Of a stretch of DNA of 64,000 bases, positions 42,522-50,534 are shown in pieces. The translations under genes and the position numbers were made by a program. Source of the stretch: Planctobacterium marinum (GTDB lineage Bacteria > Pseudomonadota > Gammaproteobacteria > Enterobacterales > Alteromonadaceae); contig NZ_JAJEWQ010000006.1 in assembly GCF_020687805.1 (NCBI RefSeq), positions 57,654 to 121,653 of the forward strand, read 5' to 3'. The notes beneath the pieces were generated by a model, which was given only the letters and a program-made list of their open reading frames with translations, was not told where the DNA came from and did no database searches. The stretch's first letter is position 1. Each line of letters opens with the position of its first letter.

Positions 42522-43595
42522 ATGTGGTGGTTAAAAAAAAGCAACGAAGACGACCTGCGTCAAATCAAACAATTAACCGATGAAAATCAAACGCTAAATC
42601 AACGCCTTTCGGCACTGGAAAAACAGTTGTCAGATACCGAACTGCTGTTGTCTGAAACACAACAAAAAGATACCGGCGAGAGCAAGCTGGCAGAAAGCCT
42701 GTTACGCGGTAATGCTCAATTGAGCAATATGCGGGATTTGTTACAGGATAGTGCCAATGTACTGGCATCACAGTCCGACAGTCTGGCGAACACCGAAGAT
42801 TTATTCAGTGGCTCCGCTGAAATGTTAGACGAGGCTGTTGGTGGTCTCAGTCAAATTGACAGTATCGCAGCCAAAGGCGTTACCCATGCGGGCGAGCTTT
42901 CCGGCCTGGCAAGCAGCATCAGCAACTTTGTTGGTGTGATTAACTCTATCGCTGAACAAACTAACCTGCTGGCACTGAATGCCGCCATTGAGGCAGCCAG
43001 GGCCGGTGAAAGCGGGCGCGGTTTCGCCGTGGTAGCAGAAGAAGTCAGAAACCTCGCAATGCGCTCTTCTGAATCCACTCAGGAAATCAATAACCTGGTA
43101 GAAAAAATTGAAGAAGGCACGCGTAACATCGAATCGAATATTAACGACGTTTCGGAAAAGTCGCGGGTGCTGGTGGAAAAAACCCGTGAAGTTAAAAGCA
43201 AGGTGTCGCAGGTGCTGAGTATGTCTGGCACTATGCGCGACACCATTTTATCTACTTCGGACAAGAGTTTACTGGCAGTCGGCCAGGTCGAGGTGTTTCA
43301 CGCCAAAGGGCTGGTTTATGAAAGTCTGTCTGGGCGAGGCCGGGGCACAGTTCCGGGCAGAGAAGATTCTGAGTTGGGACGCTGGATGCAGCGCGAAGGT
43401 CAGGATAAATACGGTAAACTGAGTGAGTTTAAATCCAGTCAGCAAACTATGCAGAAATTCTACGACGTGGCAAAACAGGTGGTGTCGTCTGCAGCGCACG
43501 GCGTCAACGATAATACGCTTGAATCAGTGCAAAAAATGGAACGTGCCGCAGATGATTTTCTGTCCTCACTGGTGCGCTTAAGCAACAAACTCTGA
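42522..43595 (+). CDS. Soluble methyl-accepting chemotaxis-type protein
   Basis: 357 residues with no membrane segment. An N-terminal coiled coil (about 10-50) is followed by the signalling domain with the hairpin-tip motif [37 protein letters not shown] (quoted in parts, about 145-180). The C-terminal 100 residues resemble a zinc-binding CZB domain, but the Cys of the C-x-L-G-x-W motif is Ser (SELGRWM) and the usual later H-x3-H pair is missing. It would interact with CheW/CheA in the cytoplasm. No chemotaxis genes are adjacent. Confidence 0.85.
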   Translation: MWWLKKSNEDDLRQIKQLTDENQTLNQRLSALEKQLSDTELLLSETQQKDTGESKLAESLLRGNAQLSNMRDLLQDSANVLASQSDSLANTEDLFSGSAEMLDEAVGGLSQIDSIAAKGVTHAGELSGLASSISNFVGVINSIAEQTNLLALNAAIEAARAGESGRGFAVVAEEVRNLAMRSSESTQEINNLVEKIEEGTRNIESNINDVSEKSRVLVEKTREVKSKVSQVLSMSGTMRDTILSTSDKSLLAVGQVEVFHAKGLVYESLSGRGRGTVPGREDSELGRWMQREGQDKYGKLSEFKSSQQTMQKFYDVAKQVVSSAAHGVNDNTLESVQKMERAADDFLSSLVRLSNKL

Positions 43596-43662
43596 TTGTT
43601 CATCTTCACTAAAACTAAGGTGCAATTCCAACCGGATTTGCACCTTGTTAAGCCTAAAAACT

Positions 43663-44340
43663 CTACGCTGTTTTCAGACCATTTTTAATCAGCTTATCTT
43701 TTAAAATGTAGTTTTGCGGGAACAACAAAAAGTAGGTAAAACCTGTAAAACCAATCCATTTAGTAGGCACAAATATCGCCAACACTAAAGCTAAAACACA
43801 AATACTGGCGGAACTGAGCCATAACCACGCCTCTGTTTTAGCGATAAACCCTTCATCTTCGGTCAATTGAATTTCTTTAGCCATGCTGGCGGCATGTGCA
43901 TATAGACCGGCAAAGGTCAGACTTAACATAAAAAATCCAACGGCATAGAATCCAAACAGAAAACGCACCTGCCAGACAGCTTTAAAATCCATATTAAAGG
44001 GAAACCATCCTTGCGACACAAAGCCCATTAAACCTTGCATCATCAGTCGTAATGGGTAGATATACACCAGCACCAGGAACACCAACAGGCAACTTAGAAA
44101 GATGGTTTTGTTGTCTTCCAGACCATATTTGCGGCACCAGGTAGCATGCTCGTGCCAAATCCACGCCAGGATTGCAAAGCTGGCCGCAAAGGCAGGGATG
44201 TGTTTGGCTGCATCCTGTAACTCAGCAAATGTGCTGGGGATCGAATCTACTGAAATTACCAGCATAGAAACTGCAAAGGCAAACGCCGCTGCAACAAAAG
44301 TTTCTATACGGCTCATGCTGTCGCCACGAAACTCTGACAT
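43663..44340 (-). CDS. TMEM175/DUF1211-like membrane protein
   Basis: 225 residues with about six hydrophobic segments. The start SRIETFVAAAFAFAVSMLVISVD resembles the first helix of TMEM175-type potassium channels, where the F-S-D motif is normal; here it is weakened to F-V-A-A. FAILAWIWHEHATWCR matches the second conserved helix. An ion-channel role is inferred from family likeness only. The start may be at 44340 or at the Met nine codons later. Confidence 0.65.
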   Translation of the reverse strand: MSEFRGDSMSRIETFVAAAFAFAVSMLVISVDSIPSTFAELQDAAKHIPAFAASFAILAWIWHEHATWCRKYGLEDNKTIFLSCLLVFLVLVYIYPLRLMMQGLMGFVSQGWFPFNMDFKAVWQVRFLFGFYAVGFFMLSLTFAGLYAHAASMAKEIQLTEDEGFIAKTEAWLWLSSASICVLALVLAIFVPTKWIGFTGFTYFLLFPQNYILKDKLIKNGLKTA

Positions 44341-44762
44341 GAGTATGTTCCCTTATAGGTTGTAATTTTTGTTTTTCTCGGAACTTAGTTTGCCACAGGT
44401 GAACGAGAAGGGGGAGGGAAAGTATCCGGGAGTTGAGTTTGCGCGATTTTATCCCAGGGTTAAATATCTTTATTTTTAAACACCTGTTTTGCTATTCGTA
44501 TTGTTCGGTGCATATCAGTAAGTTGTTTTTCATGGCATATTGCAGGGCTTACCACTGCTCCAATTAACATGAGAATTGTGAAAGTTACCATCCTGTAGGC
44601 TTTGAATTCTATTTTAATTTAGTGGAGCAGGGGAACTCAGCTATGTCTTATATCTTCTGGTTTTCTGCGCGTTATCCATGACTTTTTCTTGTTTCATCAT
44701 TGAATGCTCGTTTTTCTGGATGGGCTATAATTAAATTCTGAAATCAAGTGAACTGAGTTTCC
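44341..44762. other. Intergenic stretch with ssrA-end-like sequence
   Basis: 422 bases without a gene. At 44622-44631 GTGGAGCAGG matches the end of the tmRNA gene exactly, followed by the loosely similar GGAACTCA. The rest is AT-rich and presumably holds divergent promoters. Confidence 0.4.
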
Positions 44763-45554
44763 ATGAATCCCCTAAAGCGTTTACCCACGACATTAGTGTG
44801 TTTTCTGTTCCTGATGATTCCTTGTTTGGCGCAAGAAAGCTCACCGGCCCCAGGTAAGACAATTTTCCTCCTGGCAGATGAGTGGTGCCCGTACAACTGT
44901 CATCCTGATTCGGAACTTCCGGGTTTTATGGTGGAAATTGCTAAAGAAGTATTTTCTCCACATGGCTATAGAGTTATATACGAAAAAACCAATTGGTCTC
45001 GGGCGGTGCGGAATGCACGCATAGGCAAGGTGCATGGAATTATCGGAGCACTTAAGGGCGATGCGCCCGGTTTTGTATTCCCAGAAAACTCATTAGGAAT
45101 GACGGAAAATCTTTTTTGGGTGCCAAATACGTCTAATTTTGCTTACCAGTCAATTACCGATTTGCAAGCCATTCGGGTGGGGGTTATTCAGGGCTACTCT
45201 TATGGCGAAGACTTGGATAAATACATTGAAAGCAACAAACTAAACGAAGCAACATTGCATTCTATCTCAGGTCAAGATGCCCTGGAGCGGATCCTGCAAT
45301 CACTAATCTTGGGGCGGGTAGATGTGATAGTGGAGGAAAGGGCTGTGATGTTGAATCACTTACTTTACCATCCAAATAAAAACGAAATTAAGCCCGCAGG
45401 AAGAGTCAGTATTGACCCCGTGTATATTGCATTTTCTCCAAACCGACCTGAATCAAAGCAACTTGCCAAATTGTTGGATGTTGGAGTTGCCCAATTGAAA
45501 GCTCAGGGGAAACTGCGCATTATTTTAGAAAAGTACGGATTAACAGAATGGTGA
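44763..45554 (+). CDS. Periplasmic family 3 solute-binding protein
   Basis: 263 residues with a signal peptide ending near CLAQE. The remainder resembles SBP_bac_3: ADEWCPYNCHPDSELPGFMVEIAKEV, IRVGVIQGYSYGEDL, GRVDVIVEERAVM and a final AQGKLRIILEKYG helix. The ligand is unknown and no transporter genes are adjacent. It lies between two ssrA-end-like sequences just outside the island border, so it may be a leftover of an older insertion. Confidence 0.72.
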   Translation: MNPLKRLPTTLVCFLFLMIPCLAQESSPAPGKTIFLLADEWCPYNCHPDSELPGFMVEIAKEVFSPHGYRVIYEKTNWSRAVRNARIGKVHGIIGALKGDAPGFVFPENSLGMTENLFWVPNTSNFAYQSITDLQAIRVGVIQGYSYGEDLDKYIESNKLNEATLHSISGQDALERILQSLILGRVDVIVEERAVMLNHLLYHPNKNEIKPAGRVSIDPVYIAFSPNRPESKQLAKLLDVGVAQLKAQGKLRIILEKYGLTEW

Positions 45555-45770
45555 ATGTAACTTAGAGAACAATATTGACAGGCTCGCTGAAGTCATTCGT
45601 AAGTTACATAAAGTCAATGACTGGAAAATGTAAAGCAGGCGAAATTTACAAAGTAATATATTAGGGTTAATTGGAGAGCACGTCAGATTCAGAGTGCGGG
45701 GGGATTGTCCTCAAGTCCGTCCATTAGGCAATCTGATTGAATTTAGAGATATGAATTTTTGTGCCGGGAG

Positions 45771-45919
45771 CTTTAAACCATCCATGGTGAGGGCTTCCTG
45801 CTCGACGTCCACTAGTCTTGCGTTCGCACCTAAAATTGCTCCAGGTATTCCCAATTTTCGGGCGGTGTTCATCCCTTCGGGCGCCTTCGGCGGTACAAAA
45901 CGTTCCAGACGTTTTGTGA
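45771..45919. repeat. Structured repeat, copy A
   Basis: Shares ordered blocks with the sequence just upstream of ssrA (copy B, 58587-58737): TTTAAACCATCCATGGTGAG, TTCCTGC, GACGTCC, GCGTTCGC, CCTAAAATTGCTCCA and a palindrome AAAACGTTCCAGACGTTTT. The bases between blocks differ. It contains several hairpins, including GCGCC-ttc-GGCGG. No protein is encoded. Confidence 0.65.
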
Positions 45920-45929
45920 ACCCTCTGCG

Positions 45930-45953
45930 CGGGTCAGTCCCGCTCCACCAATA
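45930..45953 (+). other. Degenerate tmRNA/tRNA-like 3' end
   Basis: GCGCGGGTCAGTCCCGCTCCACCA resembles the end of the tmRNA gene (GCGGG-TTCAAGT-CCCGC-CTGCTCCACCA) with a shortened T-loop and a missing CTG. It points opposite to ssrA and mirrors the att site 36 bp away. Confidence 0.45.
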
Positions 45954-45955
45954 AA

Positions 45956-45983
45956 AAACCCCATACCTTTCGGTATGGGGTTT
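45956..45983 (-). terminator. Original ssrA terminator, displaced
   Basis: On the minus strand AAACCCCATACC-gaaa-GGTATGGGGTTT followed by more T residues lies directly after the displaced CCACCA end of ssrA. It fits the terminator of tmRNA before the island inserted. Confidence 0.75.
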
Positions 45984-45988
45984 CTGAT

Positions 45989-46012
45989 TGGTGGAGCAGG
46001 GGGGATTTGAAA
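45989..46012. other. Left attachment site of the island
   Basis: TGGTGGAGCAGG is identical to the 3' end of ssrA at 58209-58220, and the next bases (GGGGATTTGAA versus CGGGACTTGAA) remain similar. It is the displaced 3' tip of ssrA left at the far end after integration. Confidence 0.8.
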
Positions 46013-46117
46013 TTGAGCCTTAAGTTTTTGAAAAATAATTAATAAATATTTATTAGTATTTTCTGATGTTTCTTCTGGTGTTGCTTTGCGTGATGGCTGT
46101 AGTTGAAGTTAGTGTAA

Positions 46118-47500
46118 TTAATTAAAAGTTAAAAAAGTGACTATGTCTCTCCTGAGATTTGCCACTTCCTCTGGTTTAGCCTTTTCGAGGTACTTATAAA
46201 TAGTCTCGTAACTCATCAAGGGGATCGGTTCTCTTTGGTGAGTTTTAGTTAATTTCCAAACTAAGTTTCGAGCACGAGTTCGTTCTGAGCCCCCATCAAC
46301 ACTATCGACTCTAGGAATAGAAGAGTTCTCTAATTCGTAGTCTTGTAGGATTTGTTTTTCAATGCTAGGAAATGGTAATAATAAAATATTCTCTAAACCT
46401 TCGATAAAGCTTTTGTCAGCTTTATCACCATCCAGTAGGGTTACAACGTTTTCGGAGGCCGCGAAAAAATTGAATCTAGCGTTTCGTTCCATCAAGTCAA
46501 CTACTTGCTCACCTCCTCCCGCATATATTATTTGATATTCGTAAAAAGTAGGTTGCCCGGAAGAGGATATTAAGTATTCAATGTAATGTTTTAGTTGCTT
46601 ATCCTCTGTTAGAATGTACTTGTCATACCCTTTGAATCCATACATGACGCTTTTTATAAAGTTATACGGCCTCAAATGTATTGTGGTTTTTTCTTCGTTA
46701 GGGATTTTTTCCATGTAGTACAGTTCATCGTCATTGAGCGTTTTCATCAACGCCAGTGAATGAGTTGTGAAAACAATATTTGTACTGAATTCAAGGCAGA
46801 GGGATCTTAGCCTTTCAACTAGTTTGGTTTGAGCTCGAGCATCCAATGAGATGTCTATTTCATCGATTACAATTAATTTTTTGTTTTTACTGATTTGCTT
46901 GTAAAGGTTGACTAAAAAGTATTCACCTGAGCTGAAATAGTCCTCTCTTATATAAAACCGTTCCTGTTCATCTTTTAGGATGAAGTAGTAAATGGTTTTC
47001 TTGATTTCAACTGACTTAAGCTGAGCAAACCGATAGCTCTCGTAAATGCTATGTAAAAATTCAATCAGATCAGTGGGTGTTTCATAATCCCCAACTGCAA
47101 TTTTCGCCCTTAATTCTTCGTCAATATCAGCAAGTTTTCTAAAGTGATCAAAACGCTCGCCATGTGGCAGCGGTAGCTCAATATTTATCATCTGCTTAAT
47201 TGACTCAGGGATTCTTTGCTTACTATCGATTCCTTTTAAAAAGCGATTATATTTAAAAACTATTTCTTCATTGTGCCAACTCAGGGAATATTTTATCGAA
47301 CTATCTGGAGTGAATATTAGCGGCGCTGCCGTTTCTTGGAAGGTGCTATTGATTACCAAATTTCTAATGGCACGAATTAATGTTGTTTTACCTACGCTGT
47401 TCTTACCTGTTATGCAGGTTATTCCATTACGTGATAAGTCAAATCGCACTTCTTGGTGGTGTACGTGTTGTACGTTATTGACGTTTATAAGTATCTCCAA
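46118..47500 (-). CDS. OLD-like ATPase-TOPRIM protein, retron effector
   Basis: 460 residues. An ABC/SMC-like ATPase: Walker A GKNSVGKTT (32-40), Walker B KLIVIDEIDISLD (about 208-218), switch histidine in FTTHSLALMK (about 246). The C-terminal third looks like a TOPRIM nuclease: the acidic residue in ILTEDKQLKHYI (about 293) and LLDGDKAD (about 354). This is the plan of OLD-family nucleases. It begins with TTG one base after the reverse transcriptase stop, so translation is coupled. In known RT plus OLD retrons such as Eco8, this protein is the toxic effector held by the RT-DNA complex; the same role is inferred here. Confidence 0.82.
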   Translation of the reverse strand: MEILINVNNVQHVHHQEVRFDLSRNGITCITGKNSVGKTTLIRAIRNLVINSTFQETAAPLIFTPDSSIKYSLSWHNEEIVFKYNRFLKGIDSKQRIPESIKQMINIELPLPHGERFDHFRKLADIDEELRAKIAVGDYETPTDLIEFLHSIYESYRFAQLKSVEIKKTIYYFILKDEQERFYIREDYFSSGEYFLVNLYKQISKNKKLIVIDEIDISLDARAQTKLVERLRSLCLEFSTNIVFTTHSLALMKTLNDDELYYMEKIPNEEKTTIHLRPYNFIKSVMYGFKGYDKYILTEDKQLKHYIEYLISSSGQPTFYEYQIIYAGGGEQVVDLMERNARFNFFAASENVVTLLDGDKADKSFIEGLENILLLPFPSIEKQILQDYELENSSIPRVDSVDGGSERTRARNLVWKLTKTHQREPIPLMSYETIYKYLEKAKPEEVANLRRDIVTFLTFN

Positions 47501-47501
47501 T

Positions 47502-48494
47502 TTACTTGGCCGCCTTTCTGATAAACATGTCTATTACCGTATTTCCATATTTCCCTCTCAACTTTGATATGTAATTTTTATCCATCGAATTAACCCCAAT
47601 TAGCTTTCCTGATAACGATGCGATAGCACGCTCGCGAATGCTAACAGAGTCCACTTCATTTAACGCTACCTGATTCGTCTTCGTGAAGAGGTCCACGAAC
47701 TTAGAGCTGTCAGTGAGGTAAAAATATAAAGATGTTTCGATTTCTTTCTTATCTTGACTAGGTATTGTAATTTTGCCATCTGGTAGGATGGTAAATCCTA
47801 ACAATCGAAAATAGCGTCCTTTTTTGTGGACTTTGGTTTTATCAGGATTGAGACTTACATTTGTGTTGATGTACTTGTGGAGTAGATCTTCTGTAGTTTT
47901 GGTCACTCGATCAACAAATTCGCTTGATTCGCCAGAAATTATAATGTCATCAGAATATCGAGAATAAATTAACCCGTTGTTTTCGCAATGAACTTGCAAA
48001 GCATTATCGAATTCATACAGGCAGATATTACTCAGAACCGGAGACGTTGAGAATCCCGCTGGAATATGATTGTCTACAACAACTAGTTTGAGAATTAAGG
48101 GTATGTATTCCTTTATATCAGAAATAGGGACATTGTTTAGTTGTTCTCTGAGCGAATGCTCAACATTCTCTCTTGTAATGCTCCCATAGAAATTTGATAT
48201 ATCAGTTTGAAAGAAGATTTTGCTACCGGCGTGTAGCTCTACCGCTTCACGAACACTTTTCCCTTTTCTGTAAGAAAAGACAACTTCTTTATTATAATCC
48301 GCATATTCGAAAACGGTGTTGTTCAAGAATCTATGAATATTTTTTAACTTTGGCGTTGGCGCATAGGTCTTCCTGCTTTTATGCTGAAAAATTTTGTATT
48401 CATTTTCAGTTTCAAGTGTTATCAACTCTTCTTGAGAAATCTTTTCATGAAATGTTGATCTAAATACCTCTATGAATTGGCGTTTTTCAGGCAA
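47502..48494 (-). CDS. Retron-type reverse transcriptase
   Basis: 330 residues. Polymerase motifs: FFQTDISNFYGSI with catalytic Asp98, AGFSTSPVLSNICLYEFD (motif B, from 146), YSRYSDDIIIS with Asp182-Asp183, and LNPDKTKVHKKG (motif D). Retron hallmarks are present but degenerate: NAxxH appears as AVELH (84-88) and VTG as LLG. No maturase or endonuclease domain follows, arguing against a group II intron. The start is TTG at 48494, with GGAG ten bases upstream and an in-frame stop just before. A structured RNA locus lies directly upstream and the effector directly downstream. Confidence 0.88.
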   Translation of the reverse strand: MPEKRQFIEVFRSTFHEKISQEELITLETENEYKIFQHKSRKTYAPTPKLKNIHRFLNNTVFEYADYNKEVVFSYRKGKSVREAVELHAGSKIFFQTDISNFYGSITRENVEHSLREQLNNVPISDIKEYIPLILKLVVVDNHIPAGFSTSPVLSNICLYEFDNALQVHCENNGLIYSRYSDDIIISGESSEFVDRVTKTTEDLLHKYINTNVSLNPDKTKVHKKGRYFRLLGFTILPDGKITIPSQDKKEIETSLYFYLTDSSKFVDLFTKTNQVALNEVDSVSIRERAIASLSGKLIGVNSMDKNYISKLRGKYGNTVIDMFIRKAAK

Positions 48495-48664
48495 CTTTTA
48501 GGTGCTCCATAGACTCCCTCAACTACTATTCTTATGATCCATTAGCGATAGAGACTCACGAATGACTCACCTATGTTTTTAGTTGGATGAGCAATTCGGG
48601 CTCGTAACTACGTTACAATGATGATCTTTATTAATCAATTATATTAATTTGTGGTTATTTTAGT

Positions 48665-48888
48665 CAGGTTGACTGTATTTGATTAGGAGAGGGAGCTCTT
48701 GGGAGTTTACTGAAGGCCGGGTTACTTGCTTACACCATGTTGTGTTAATAACGGTAGTTAACATCAACAATGGTGCAAGGGTAACATTCATCATAGCCCG
48801 TAGTGACCTGCGCCTTTGTGACTGGAGATGCTCCTAGTCGCGCTGGTATATTTATAATCTACATTAATTAGACAAAACATTCAACCTG
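48665..48888 (-). ncRNA. Retron msr-msd non-coding RNA (predicted)
   Basis: About 224 nt upstream of the reverse transcriptase, same strand. Repeat a1 (48873-48888, CAGGTTGAATGTTTTG) pairs with a2 (48665-48681, CAAATACAGTCAACCTG): 8 bp, a mismatch, 3 bp, a bulge, 4 bp. The msr part has the hairpin GACTaGGAG-cat-CTCCAGTC (48820-48839), preceded by AGC, where G at 48843 could be the branching guanosine. The msd part is a 65-nt near-complete hairpin (48721-48785) with ends GTTAC/GTAAC, CTTGC/GCAAG, a CCAT-GTT/AACATGG segment and GTTAA/TTAAC. Reading by eye; not folded by program. Confidence 0.8.
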
Positions 48889-48911
48889 CGTTTAGGTCAA
48901 CGAGTCTGCTT

Positions 48912-48940
48912 AACATAAGAGTTCCAAATAAACTCTTCAA
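48912..48940 (-). promoter_or_regulatory. Retron promoter with internal palindrome
   Basis: On the minus strand TTGAAG, exactly 17 bp, TATGTT, followed 24 nt later by the a1 repeat. Within the spacer and flanks lies a perfect inverted repeat AAGAGTT-N7-AACTCTT (48917-48937), placed where an operator would be. Regulator unknown. Confidence 0.55.
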
Positions 48941-49980
48941 AGTTTCGAGCTGTGTGATTAATCCTGTCTCAGCGAATAGTAGTGTTACAAAAATAGCCAC
49001 CGCAATGAAAAATCGAATGAAATAAATCATCTAGAATACCTTTTGTTGAGTTTGGTTCCTCATTGTATTCTGAATGACAAGCGACCATTTCGTGTTATGC
49101 AAGAAAAATCCCTTCATAAATTCACATTTTTGCTCTTGAGTTGTTGCAATTAGAGGCGCGATGGGAAATCAAAACCCAGACAGTACATAGGGAAGAGCCA
49201 AACTTTCCCAGATTCCCACATTTCGCAGGAGTATTAGACAAAGCGCAACTCGCGCTCGATTTCCGGTTTTTCGAATGCGTCCACCAGTTGGCAAAACAAC
49301 AATATTCAATGCATATTTGTTTATCGATATGCGGCTAACTGAATCAAAAAAATGTTTTGAATTTTGGCATTTGTCAGATATCCCCTGTAGCGGCGGTACT
49401 ACATCGAAAAGTAGTAGGGATTTTGGGTGCCCCCGATTTGAATACTTATTCATTTAACCCCCCCTCTAAAAAATACCAAGTTATGAAAAGTAAGTTAGAG
49501 GTGCGGTGTCCATCATACAGTCTTCAACTTTTACTACCCCCGGGCATAGAGTGGTGAATAACTATTCAGAATATAAGTACTCTTAATCTGACAAGAGTTA
49601 TTGAGTTCTGGTCATGAAAGTTCAAATATAACCCCCTAGTTGATTGAGTACAGCTGTAAAAGACGTGCGAGAACTGAGTCGTAAATCGAACTTCTAGAGA
49701 AGGACCCGCCATAATACTTCTGTGTTCAATGTTATAAACGTGAATGGTGGGAACGTGTGAATCACATGGCTACGGCCCAGAAAAATTAATGTGTAGGCAC
49801 TTCACAGAGAATGTTATTTGAGTTTCCCATTGGATCTGAAATGGGAATAGTTTGGTGAGTATCCCCTTTCTGAGCGCAATCAAAGATCGTCCAAAAGGGG
49901 AGTGGGGAGCTAGAATGTTTTGGAGACGCTTAAGCTTTCGAAGATTGACCCGAAAATAAAAATATAAATGCAGAGCTCCC
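48941..49980. other. Non-coding or decayed island segment
   Basis: About 1 kb between the retron promoter and the serine recombinase. Several frames of 60-95 codons exist on both strands but none has convincing protein composition or a good ribosome site. It may hold a degraded gene or control sequences. Confidence 0.5.
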
Positions 49981-50523
49981 TCAAGCTGCCAATACCCTCT
50001 GTACAGTCGAAAGAGCACAACCGCACTCTTTGGCAATGTTTCGTAAAGATAATCCATCTTGTTTCAACAATTGAATTCGCTGGTGCAAATCGGTATTGGT
50101 TGGTCTGCCTTTATACTTACCTTGGGCCTTTGCAAGTTGAATACCTTCCAACTGACGTTCTCTTATCATTGAGCGCTCAAATTGATAGACAGCACCTAAC
50201 ATACTTAACATGAGTTCCTGCATTGGGTTAGTCTCGCCAGTGAAAGTTAAATTCTCCTTGTGGAACTTTATTGAAACACCCATTCCGTTAATTTGCTTGA
50301 CGAGGTTTAATAAGTCTTCAAGATTACGAGCTAGCCTGCTTATATCGTGGACATGAATAACATCGCCTTCGCGAACATAATCGAGCATGGATTTTAGTGC
50401 GGGCCTATTTGTATCTTTCCCGGAGCATTTATCTTCAAACGATTTATCTAGAGCAAACCCAGATAACTGTCTTTCTGCGTTTTGCTCAACCGTACTTACT
50501 CTGCTATAGCCAACATTAGCCAT
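49981..50523 (-). CDS. Serine recombinase (resolvase/invertase)
   Basis: 180 residues from MANVGYSRVST. The catalytic serine is Ser10 in GYSRVSTVEQN; conserved arginines are in HDISRLARNLEDL and FERSMIRERQLEGI. A C-terminal helix-turn-helix (LSLRNIAKECGCALSTVQRVL) binds DNA. Small serine recombinases of this size resolve cointegrates or invert segments. The start at 50523 is preferred to 50532. Directly upstream is an array of inverted repeats suited to be its own recombination site. Confidence 0.9.
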   Translation of the reverse strand: MANVGYSRVSTVEQNAERQLSGFALDKSFEDKCSGKDTNRPALKSMLDYVREGDVIHVHDISRLARNLEDLLNLVKQINGMGVSIKFHKENLTFTGETNPMQELMLSMLGAVYQFERSMIRERQLEGIQLAKAQGKYKGRPTNTDLHQRIQLLKQDGLSLRNIAKECGCALSTVQRVLAA

Positions 50524-50534
50524 TTTATCCACCT

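Noticed and set aside
45694..45954. 86-codon plus-strand frame
   Set aside because: Covers structured repeat A and the tmRNA-like end, so it is non-coding.
47502..48494. Reverse transcriptase as part of a group II intron or diversity-generating retroelement
   Set aside because: No maturase X or endonuclease domain, no intron ends, and no template/variable repeat pair or accessory gene nearby.
49169..49453. 94-codon frame in the island gap
   Set aside because: No ribosome site, odd composition, and an equally long frame on the opposite strand.
49770..50057. 95-codon frame overlapping the serine recombinase
   Set aside because: Its first part is the recombinase end read in another frame.
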